9,804 nucleotides of DNA, from assembly GCA_947625995.1 (NCBI GenBank), contig CANQQN010000063.1:1-9804 (forward strand). The letters run 5' to 3'. The translations under genes were made by a program, and so were the position numbers. Origin of the DNA: an uncultured Lachnospiraceae bacterium. GTDB taxonomy: Bacteria > Bacillota > Clostridia > Lachnospirales > Lachnospiraceae. The notes under the pieces are model-generated. The model saw nothing but the letters and a program-made list of their open reading frames with translations. It searched no databases and was not told the DNA's origin. Of the stretch, positions 1 to 6,524 are shown in pieces (within the stretch, counting starts at the first letter, position 1; every line of letters begins with the position of its first letter).

Positions 1-1959
1 GTGAGCCTTCACCTGATCCCACGGCACATAATAGCCCGCCCCATGGGCGCAGAAAACGGATCCCGTGGGCTGCTCTACATCTGCCTCCGGATCGTAGCCT
101 GCGGTGGCAATGACCTCTTCCTCGTTATGACAGGGCAGATATCCATAAAAGCTGCAGGAAAGCTGTCCTCTGCCCTTGGTATAGGAGACTACCTGCCTGT
201 GATAATCCTGAATGGCCGTGACAGGCGCCTTTCCTGTCAGCAGCGTCATACCGGCTTTGTTCTCCTGCTGCAGAATGGAAAACTCCCCCTGCATCTGATC
301 CAGATCCGTCATGGCACGTCCCACACATTCCGCAGGAACTGCAAGGCGAAATTCATACCACGGTTCCAGAAGGACGCTTTTCGCTTCCATTAGTCCCTGA
401 CGCACCGCGCGGTAAGTGGCCTGCCGGAAATCGCCGCCCTCCGTATGCTTTAGATGGGCTCTTCCCGACAGCAGGGTGAGCTTCATATCCGTAATGGGAT
501 AACCCGCCAGCACGCCCCGATGCTGGCGCTCCGCCAAATGCGTAAGGATCAGCCGCTGCCAGTTTTTTGCGAGCACATCCTCAGCGCACAAAGATGAAAC
601 AACCAGACCGCTGCCAGGCGGCAGGGGTTCCAGCCTAAGATGTACCTCCGCGTAATGCCGCAAAGGTTCAAAATGCCCGGAACCGATCACCGTGTCCGCG
701 ATGGTTTCCCTGTATAAAACAGCACCTGTTCCGAACGAAACTTCCACGCCAAACCGTTCTCGGATCATGTGCCTTAGGATCTCGATCTGCACTTCTCCCA
801 TGACCTGCACATGGATCTCAGCCAGTGTTTCGTTCCAAACCACGTGAAGCAGAGGTTCTTCTTCCTGAAGTTGATAAAGCTTCGGCAGAAACTGCGCCGT
901 GTCCACCGTATCCGGGAGTATGACACGATAATTTAAGACCGGTACCAGCATCGGCGTATTTTTGGTCTTTTCAAAACCGACCCCCTGTCCGGGTTCTGTA
1001 TTTTTCAGTCCCGTGACTGCACAGACCATACCGGCAGCAGCCGCATTCTCCGTCCGGTAGCGGCTTCCGGAATAGATCCTGATTTGGCTGACCTTTTCCC
1101 CCTCCTGCTCTTCTCCGGAGGTATACAGCGTATCACGGACTTTCAGGCTGCCGCCGGTGATCTTCATATAAGTAAGCCGGTTGTCCTGCTCGTCCCTTGC
1201 GATCTTGAAAACTCTGGCGCCAAACTGCGACCGATATACAGGCGGTTCCATAAACCGGTTTAGCCCGCTCAAAAACGTCTCCACTCCGGTCATTTTCAGC
1301 GCGGACCCAAAATAACAGGGAAACAGTGTTCTCTCTCTCACTGCTTCCCTTAACTGCCCGTCAGTCAGTATACCGGTCTCCAGATAAGCTTCCATAAGCG
1401 GCTCGCTGCACATGGCCGCCCCTTCATAGAAGGCATCTGTTTCTTCCTTGGATCCGTCAAGCAGATCAAAGGGCTGGCAGGCTTCGTCAAGCTGCTCCTG
1501 AAGCTGCGCCAAAAGGCGGTCCCTGTCCGTGCCCGGCTGATCCATTTTATTGATAAATAGAAACACCGGGATCCTGTGGATCTTCAACAAACGCCACAGG
1601 GTCAGGGTATGGCCCTGTACGCCGTCGGCACCGCTGATCACAAGCACCGCGTAATCCAGCACCTGGAGCGTACGCTCCATTTCCGCCGAAAAATCCACAT
1701 GCCCCGGCGTATCCAGAAGGGTCACTTGAAAATTATCAAGAGAAAACACCGCCTGCTTTGAGAAAATCGTGATCCCCCGCTGACGCTCCAACTCATAAGT
1801 ATCCAGAAACGCGTCGCCGTTATCCACCCGTCCCATGGAACGGATGGCTCCGGCAGTATATAGAATCCCCTCGGATACGGTTGTCTTTCCGGCGTCTACA
1901 TGAGCCAGAATGCCGACACAGACATGATTTTTCGGTTTTTCTTCTGAGATACCTTCCAT
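1..1959 (-). CDS. TetM/EF-G-like translational GTPase, 3'-incomplete
   Basis: This frame runs open for 653 codons from ATG 1959 and leaves the window at base 1 without a stop. It is a translation-factor GTPase of the EF-G/ribosomal-protection family and should act on the ribosome in the cytoplasm. All G motifs are present: AHVDAGKTT (19-27), RGITI (61-65), DTPGH (83-87), NKMD (137-140) and GSA (218-220). Domain II, domain III and an EF-G domain IV/V follow and resemble Tet(M) along their length. The start is supported by AGGAGG 11 bases upstream. Tet(M) is about 639 residues; this protein is already longer. The domain IV tip that reads YSPVSTPADF in Tet(M) reads HLKHTEGGDF here (502-511), so tetracycline resistance should not be assumed. 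From memory, some long clostridial relatives carry a C-terminal NYN/YacP-like domain, which cannot be checked here. It lies 36 bases after the exporter pair and is probably co-transcribed with it. The family call is firm; the function is open. Confidence 0.9.
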   Translation of the reverse strand, partial: MEGISEEKPKNHVCVGILAHVDAGKTTVSEGILYTAGAIRSMGRVDNGDAFLDTYELERQRGITIFSKQAVFSLDNFQVTLLDTPGHVDFSAEMERTLQVLDYAVLVISGADGVQGHTLTLWRLLKIHRIPVFLFINKMDQPGTDRDRLLAQLQEQLDEACQPFDLLDGSKEETDAFYEGAAMCSEPLMEAYLETGILTDGQLREAVRERTLFPCYFGSALKMTGVETFLSGLNRFMEPPVYRSQFGARVFKIARDEQDNRLTYMKITGGSLKVRDTLYTSGEEQEGEKVSQIRIYSGSRYRTENAAAAGMVCAVTGLKNTEPGQGVGFEKTKNTPMLVPVLNYRVILPDTVDTAQFLPKLYQLQEEEPLLHVVWNETLAEIHVQVMGEVQIEILRHMIRERFGVEVSFGTGAVLYRETIADTVIGSGHFEPLRHYAEVHLRLEPLPPGSGLVVSSLCAEDVLAKNWQRLILTHLAERQHRGVLAGYPITDMKLTLLSGRAHLKHTEGGDFRQATYRAVRQGLMEAKSVLLEPWYEFRLAVPAECVGRAMTDLDQMQGEFSILQQENKAGMTLLTGKAPVTAIQDYHRQVVSYTKGRGQLSCSFYGYLPCHNEEEVIATAGYDPEADVEQPTGSVFCAHGAGYYVPWDQVKAH

Positions 1960-1970
1960 AGAAAAAAGCT

Positions 1971-1976
1971 CCTCCT
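1971..1976 (-). promoter_or_regulatory. Ribosome binding site of the GTPase gene
   Basis: AGGAGG on the minus strand sits 11 bases before ATG 1959 and fixes that codon as the start. Its first bases also form one arm of a short inverted repeat (1974-1985). Confidence 0.75.
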
Positions 1977-1995
1977 GATGTCAGGCTTGCCGCCT

Positions 1996-3888
1996 TTAAT
2001 CCAGTTCTGCCTTTCCTGTATAAAGATTGTAATATCTGCCTTTCTGTTCCAGCAGTTCCTCATGCGTACCCCGCTCGATGATCTCTCCATGCTCCAGCAC
2101 CATAATGGCGTTGGCGTTTCGCACGGTGGAAAGGCGATGGGCGATCACAAACGTCGTCCGCTCCTTCATCAGGCGGTCCATTCCCCGCTCAATATGGCGT
2201 TCTGTACGGGTATCCACAGAGCTGGTCGCTTCATCCAAAATCAGAATAGGCGCCTTTGACACTGCCGCTCTGGCGATGTTGATCAGCTGCCGCTGGCCTT
2301 GGCTTAAGTTGGCTCCCGCTCCTTCAAGCATCGTATCATACCCGTGCTTCAAGCGCTTGATAAAGGTATGGGCGCTTGCCAGCTTCGCCGCCTCCTTCAC
2401 TTCCTCGTCGGTGGCATCCATACGTCCGTAACGGATATTCTCCATAACAGTGCCGGTAAAGAGGTGGGTGTCCTGAAGCACCATTGCCACATTCTGCCGC
2501 AGATAATCTCTGGAATACTCTTTGATGTCCCGGCCGCCAATAGTGATACTGCCGCTGTCTATATCATAAAACCGGTTGATCAGATTGGTGATGGTCGTCT
2601 TTCCCGCGCCGGTAGAGCCGACAAAAGCGATCTTCTGCCCCGGCTTCGCATAACAACTGACTCCTTTTAAGATCACTTTTCCGGGCACATAGCTGAAGGT
2701 CACATCCTTCAATTCTACGCGACCGTCCATATTTCCTTCTTTAACAGCGCCCGGCACATCCGGTTCTTCCGGCTCCTGATCCATGATATCAAAAACACGC
2801 TCCGCGCCGGCAAGGGCGGAAAAGATCGTGTTCATCTGCATGGAGATCTCGTTGATAGGCCGGCTGAACTGTCTGGAATAATTGGTAAAGATCGTAAGGC
2901 CGCCGATATCGAATTTCCCAAGCACACACAGAATCCCGCCTACCATTGCCGTGATGGCGTAGCTGATCTGGCTCATGTTCCCCATAACGGGCCCCATGAT
3001 ACCGCCGAAAAACTGGGCGTTCATCTGGCTTTTCTGCAGATGATCGCTCAGGACTTCAAATTCCTCTGTGGAAATGTTTTCATGATTGAATACTTTTACA
3101 ACCTTCTGCCCCGTAACAGTCTCCTCAATATAGCCGTTGACGCCGCCAAGCGCCGCCTGCTGAGACTTATAATACTTTCTGCTCCTGTTGGCGATGGCGC
3201 CGCCTGCCTTTGCAAACAGCGGTACGCTCACAATAACCACCACAGCAAGGATCACATTGGTATACAGCATCAGCGCCAGCGTTCCGATCAGCGATATGAC
3301 TCCTGAAAATACCTGTACAATAGTTGTGTTCATCATCTCGCCGATCACATCCACATCATTGGTAAAGCGGCTCATCAGTTCTCCGTGACTATTGGTATCA
3401 AAGAAACTGACCGGCAAATGCTGCAGCTTATCGAACAGGTCTTCCCTGATCCGCTGAAGCGCGTTCTGAGAGATACGCAGCATGAATCGGGACTGCCCAT
3501 AGGAGGACATGACACCGATGAAATAAATGCCCAGCATCAGAAGGATGCCTCCGAGAAGACCGGATATCTTCTCCTCCACGGAAGTATTCGCATCCACAAG
3601 ATGGTTGACAATGGGGCGAAGCAGATAACTGCCGCCCAGTGAAGAAACGGTGCTGGCAAGGAGACAGATCAGCACAATAAACAACTTGTATTTGTCATTC
3701 CCAATATAGGAAAACAGTCTCTTTATCGACGCCCTTGCAGCCTTTGGCTTTCCGGTGGCATTCATGCCTCTGTTCCTTCCGCCGGGACCGCCTCCCGGAC
3801 CCGGCCTTCTGCCCTGAGCCTGCGTATTTGGGGAATCCTCTTTATCTTTGACGTATTTCTTAAACAGTACATCTCTGTTTACAGCCAT
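1996..3888 (-). CDS. Heterodimeric ABC exporter subunit, catalytic-site (TM288-like) half
   Basis: A 630-residue half transporter: an N-terminal six-helix membrane domain (about 65-365) followed by an ATPase domain (about 390-625). Walker A is GSTGAGKTT (424-432), the Q-loop glutamine is Q472, the signature is LSQGQ (528-532), Walker B is ILILDE with catalytic E553, and the switch histidine is H584. The complete Walker B glutamate and switch histidine, with a deviant LSQGQ signature, match the TM288/BmrD-type partner of heterodimeric multidrug exporters. It should pair with the product of the upstream gene in the cytoplasmic membrane; the substrate cannot be read from sequence. Start ATG 3888 overlaps the upstream stop as TAATG and has AGGAGGTG eight bases upstream. 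A Gly/Pro/Arg-rich stretch (about 26-46) precedes the first membrane helix, which is unusual for the family. The family call is firm; a role in drug export is inferred. Confidence 0.95.
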   Translation of the reverse strand: MAVNRDVLFKKYVKDKEDSPNTQAQGRRPGPGGGPGGRNRGMNATGKPKAARASIKRLFSYIGNDKYKLFIVLICLLASTVSSLGGSYLLRPIVNHLVDANTSVEEKISGLLGGILLMLGIYFIGVMSSYGQSRFMLRISQNALQRIREDLFDKLQHLPVSFFDTNSHGELMSRFTNDVDVIGEMMNTTIVQVFSGVISLIGTLALMLYTNVILAVVVIVSVPLFAKAGGAIANRSRKYYKSQQAALGGVNGYIEETVTGQKVVKVFNHENISTEEFEVLSDHLQKSQMNAQFFGGIMGPVMGNMSQISYAITAMVGGILCVLGKFDIGGLTIFTNYSRQFSRPINEISMQMNTIFSALAGAERVFDIMDQEPEEPDVPGAVKEGNMDGRVELKDVTFSYVPGKVILKGVSCYAKPGQKIAFVGSTGAGKTTITNLINRFYDIDSGSITIGGRDIKEYSRDYLRQNVAMVLQDTHLFTGTVMENIRYGRMDATDEEVKEAAKLASAHTFIKRLKHGYDTMLEGAGANLSQGQRQLINIARAAVSKAPILILDEATSSVDTRTERHIERGMDRLMKERTTFVIAHRLSTVRNANAIMVLEHGEIIERGTHEELLEQKGRYYNLYTGKAELD

Positions 3889-5639
3889 TATGCAGACACC
3901 TCCTCTCGCCTGTCTGCCTGAGATTCGTAAATCTCACGGTAACTCTCGCAGGTGTCCAGCAATTCTTCATGTTTTCCACTGCCCACGATCTTTCCGTCGT
4001 CCATAACGAGGATCAGGTCCGCGTCCTTGACAGAACCGATCCGCTGGGCGATGATCAGCTTTGTGGTATCTTTCAGTTCGTTTCGGAAACAGGCGCGGAT
4101 ATTGGCCTCTGTGGCAGTATCCACCGCACTGGTGCTGTCGTCCAGAATAAGGATCTTCGGTTTTTTCAACAATGCCCTCGCAATACACAGACGTTGCTTC
4201 TGGCCGCCGGATACATTGACGCCGCCCTGTCCCAGTTCTGTCTCATATCCTTCCGCAAAGGAAGTGACAAACCCGTCTGCCTGCGCGCTCTTAGCCGCCG
4301 CGAACACTTCCTCGTCGCTGGCGTTTTCATTGCCCCACTTCAAATTATCCTTGATCGTACCGGAGAAAAGCACATTATTCTGCAGTACCATGCCTACGCC
4401 GTCGCGAAGGTTTTTTAAAGAATAGTCCTTCACATTGACGCCGTCCACCAGTACTTCCCCTTCGTCCACATCATAGAGCCGGGGGATCATCTGCACCAAA
4501 CTGGATTTCCCGCAGCCGGTAGAACCGATGATGCCTACCGTCTGTCCTCCCTTGATCTCAACATTGATGTCCTCCAGCACCCACTCTGGAGAGTTCTTAT
4601 GGTAACGGAAGCACACGTTTTTAAATGTAATATCGCCTCTCTGAACAGTAAGGTCTTTTTGGCGCGCCTGATCGTCGTTAAGGTCGATCTTTGTATTCAG
4701 CACTTCTTTGATACGTTTTGAGGAAGCCATTGCCCGGGAACTGTTCAAAAAGATCATGGATACCATCATCAGGGACATGAGGATCTGCACCACGTAGTTG
4801 GTAAACGCGGTGAGGTCTCCCACCTTCATCTCTCCCGCAATAATCTGGTTGCCGCCAAACCATACCACAGACAGCGTGGTGGCGTTCATCACAAACATGA
4901 TCAGCGGCATGGTAAAGATCATCACGCCCAAAGCATGGAGGGTGGAATCCTTCAGATCCCGGTTTGCTTCGGCAAATTTCTTCTCTTCATAGGATTCCCG
5001 CACAAAGGATTTTACTACCCGCACGTTCGTGAGATTTTCCTGTACGCCGGAATTCAGTCCGTCAATTTTTTCCTGCATTTTCTGGAATCTTGGAAAAGAA
5101 ATCTTCAATAGGATCACAATGCCCACCGTCAAGATAGGGATCACCACGGCAATGACCGTTGCCAGACGGGGATTCATTAAAAAGGCCATGATCAGCGCGC
5201 CGATGAACATCCCCGGAGAACGCAGCATCATACGCAGGGCCATAGTAATCAGGTTCTGCATCTGCGTGATGTCGTTTGTCATACGGGTCACCAGTGAGCC
5301 TGTACTAAATGAATCAATATTTGCAAAAGAAAATTTCTGGATCTTGGAAAAAATGTCTTTCCTCAGATCATTGGCAAAATTGCTGGAAGCCTTGATGGCA
5401 AAATACGCGCCGCCCACGCCGCCGAGCATCATGAGAATTGCCGTCACCACCATCAAGACACCCATGGCAATGATAAATCCCACGCCTTTACCGGCGCTGC
5501 CCACGCCAACGCCGTCATTGATGATCCGGGACAGCAAAAAGGGCATAACGACCTCTCCGATGACCTCTACGATCATACACAGCGGTCCGATGATAAAATA
5601 TGGCAGATAGGGCTTTATATATTTCCAATAAAATTTCAT
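3888..5639 (-). CDS. Heterodimeric ABC exporter subunit, degenerate-site (TM287-like) half
   Basis: A half transporter of 583 residues from ATG 5639: six membrane helices (about 10-300) then an ATPase domain (about 335-575). Numbered from ATG 5639, Walker A is GSTGCGKSS (372-380), the Q-loop is Q420 and the signature is a canonical VSGGQ (476-480). Walker B is ILILDD, with Asp501 where the catalytic Glu is expected, and the switch residue is Gln532 in IIAQR instead of His. These two changes are the mark of the non-hydrolytic site in TM287/BmrC-type heterodimers. Its canonical VSGGQ should complete the active site of the partner encoded immediately downstream, which it overlaps by one base. 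A GTG at 5648 is in frame, but it overlaps the best ribosome binding site (AGGTG, 5646-5650), so ATG 5639 is preferred. The exported substrate is unknown. Confidence 0.95.
   Translation of the reverse strand: MKFYWKYIKPYLPYFIIGPLCMIVEVIGEVVMPFLLSRIINDGVGVGSAGKGVGFIIAMGVLMVVTAILMMLGGVGGAYFAIKASSNFANDLRKDIFSKIQKFSFANIDSFSTGSLVTRMTNDITQMQNLITMALRMMLRSPGMFIGALIMAFLMNPRLATVIAVVIPILTVGIVILLKISFPRFQKMQEKIDGLNSGVQENLTNVRVVKSFVRESYEEKKFAEANRDLKDSTLHALGVMIFTMPLIMFVMNATTLSVVWFGGNQIIAGEMKVGDLTAFTNYVVQILMSLMMVSMIFLNSSRAMASSKRIKEVLNTKIDLNDDQARQKDLTVQRGDITFKNVCFRYHKNSPEWVLEDINVEIKGGQTVGIIGSTGCGKSSLVQMIPRLYDVDEGEVLVDGVNVKDYSLKNLRDGVGMVLQNNVLFSGTIKDNLKWGNENASDEEVFAAAKSAQADGFVTSFAEGYETELGQGGVNVSGGQKQRLCIARALLKKPKILILDDSTSAVDTATEANIRACFRNELKDTTKLIIAQRIGSVKDADLILVMDDGKIVGSGKHEELLDTCESYREIYESQADRREEVSA
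3897..3904 (-). promoter_or_regulatory. Ribosome binding site of the second ABC gene
   Basis: AGGAGGTG lies eight bases before ATG 3888, inside the last codons of the upstream ABC gene. It is a near-perfect anti-16S match, so the second subunit can be initiated directly as well as by coupling through the TAATG overlap. Confidence 0.75.
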
Positions 5640-5645
5640 GATCAA

Positions 5646-5650
5646 CACCT
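5646..5650 (-). promoter_or_regulatory. Ribosome binding site that decides the first ABC start
   Basis: AGGTG lies six bases before ATG 5639. The alternative in-frame GTG at 5648 falls inside this site and has no comparable site of its own, so translation most likely begins at ATG 5639. Confidence 0.6.
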
Positions 5651-5669
5651 GTTTCTATATGGAATACCT

Positions 5670-5692
5670 GATCGAACAGCCTATGTTCGATC
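5670..5692. repeat. Perfect 9-bp inverted repeat upstream of the exporter genes
   Basis: The arms GATCGAACA and TGTTCGATC are exact reverse complements separated by five bases. The repeat lies in the 83-base gap between the proC stop and the first ABC start, ending 30 bases before ATG 5639. On the minus strand (the sense of all genes here) it is not followed by a run of T, so it is a poor intrinsic terminator. On the plus strand it is followed by CCCTTTT, but no plus-strand gene needs a terminator there. A dyad operator for a repressor of the exporter genes, or an mRNA hairpin between proC and the exporter, both fit. No regulator gene is in the window. Confidence 0.7.
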
Positions 5693-5722
5693 CCTTTTGA
5701 ATACTTTCTATCTCTTGAAGGA

Positions 5723-6523
5723 TCATTTGGAAAATCCCCGCGCCTTGTCCGTGCAGGCTTTCATGCCTTCGATCACCGCGCTTCTGAATCCTTTTTCCTC
5801 CAACCTGCGCACCGCGGCGATGGTAGAGCCGCCGGGCGTGCAGACCGCGTCCTTCAGTTGTCCCGGATGAAGGCCGGTCTCCAGTACCATCTTTGCGCTG
5901 CCAAGCACTGCCTGCGCGGCAAATCTGTAGGCCAGATCCCTTGGCATGCCGTCCAGCACCGCGCCGTCCGCCATGGCCTCAATAAACATGTATACATAGG
6001 CGGGAGAACTTCCGCTGACAGAAACCGCAGCGTCCATCAAAGGCTCGGGAAGCAACTCCGTAACTCCAAAACACTCCAGCACTTTTCTTGCCTTTATAAG
6101 CTCCTCCTCGGACACATGGGAACCGGCTGCCACCGCTGTGATGGCTTCTCCCACAAGCGCCGGTGTGTTGGGCATGGCCCGCACCAATTTCACGGGCTTA
6201 CCGAAATAGCCCTCCAGCTTTTCCAGCGTTTGTCCCAGCGCCACAGAAATGACCAGCTTATCGCCGCCGATCCGGTCCTTGATCTCTTCCACAAGAGCGG
6301 GAACAAACTGAGGATTCACCGCGAGAATGACCACATCCGCCGTTTCCGCCAGCGCAGCGGCGCTTTTCGCCGCCTCAATACCAAGCTCTCCGGCCATTGA
6401 TTCCGTAAGATCGCGGTTTTTATCATAGATGATCATATCTGCCTTTGCGATCTTTCCTTTTGCAGCCATACCGCGGATCATGGCGCCGCCCATATGGCCC
6501 GCGCCGATAATACCTGTTTTCAT
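5723..6523 (-). CDS. proC: Pyrroline-5-carboxylate reductase
   Basis: Cytoplasmic enzyme that reduces 1-pyrroline-5-carboxylate to L-proline with NAD(P)H, the last step of proline synthesis. At 266 residues it is full length for the family. The N-terminal Rossmann fold opens with GAGHMGGAM (7-15) and continues with AVNPQ (68-72) and RAMPNTPA (115-122). The C-terminal dimerisation and substrate-binding domain shows SGSSPAYVY (170-178) and TPGGSTI (229-235), the hallmark segment near the substrate site. ATG 6523 has GAGAGG seven bases upstream, and this site lies inside the last codons of the flavoprotein gene. That gene's TAG stop ends one base before this start, so translation of the two is probably coupled. 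No proA or proB is in the window, so the proline pathway is not clustered here. Nothing in the sequence looks damaged. Confidence 0.96.
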   Translation of the reverse strand: MKTGIIGAGHMGGAMIRGMAAKGKIAKADMIIYDKNRDLTESMAGELGIEAAKSAAALAETADVVILAVNPQFVPALVEEIKDRIGGDKLVISVALGQTLEKLEGYFGKPVKLVRAMPNTPALVGEAITAVAAGSHVSEEELIKARKVLECFGVTELLPEPLMDAAVSVSGSSPAYVYMFIEAMADGAVLDGMPRDLAYRFAAQAVLGSAKMVLETGLHPGQLKDAVCTPGGSTIAAVRRLEEKGFRSAVIEGMKACTDKARGFSK

Positions 6524-6524
6524 T

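Noticed and set aside
1..393. A 130-codon plus-strand open frame starting at base 1
   Set aside because: It is antisense to the GTPase gene's domain IV/V coding region, which reads cleanly through the whole stretch. No ribosome binding site or domain supports it.
1..1959. Calling the GTPase a tetracycline-resistance gene (tetM/tetW/tetO)
   Set aside because: The family match is clear, but the loop that removes tetracycline is not conserved and the protein is longer than the known resistance proteins, so the resistance label is not supported.
5654..5659. TATAGA as a -10 promoter box for the exporter genes
   Set aside because: A start site about seven bases downstream would fall within the ribosome binding site (5646-5650), and there is no -35 match at 16 to 18 bases spacing.
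5675..5687. Possible LexA (SOS) box in the dyad, since it contains GAAC and GTTC
   Set aside because: The Gram-positive LexA box needs four bases between GAAC and GTTC. Here there are seven, so the half-sites are wrongly phased.
5670..5700. Intrinsic terminator after proC
   Set aside because: The stem is good, but on the minus strand it is followed by AGGTATT and not a T-run. The T-run is on the side that would serve plus-strand transcription, where no gene is present.
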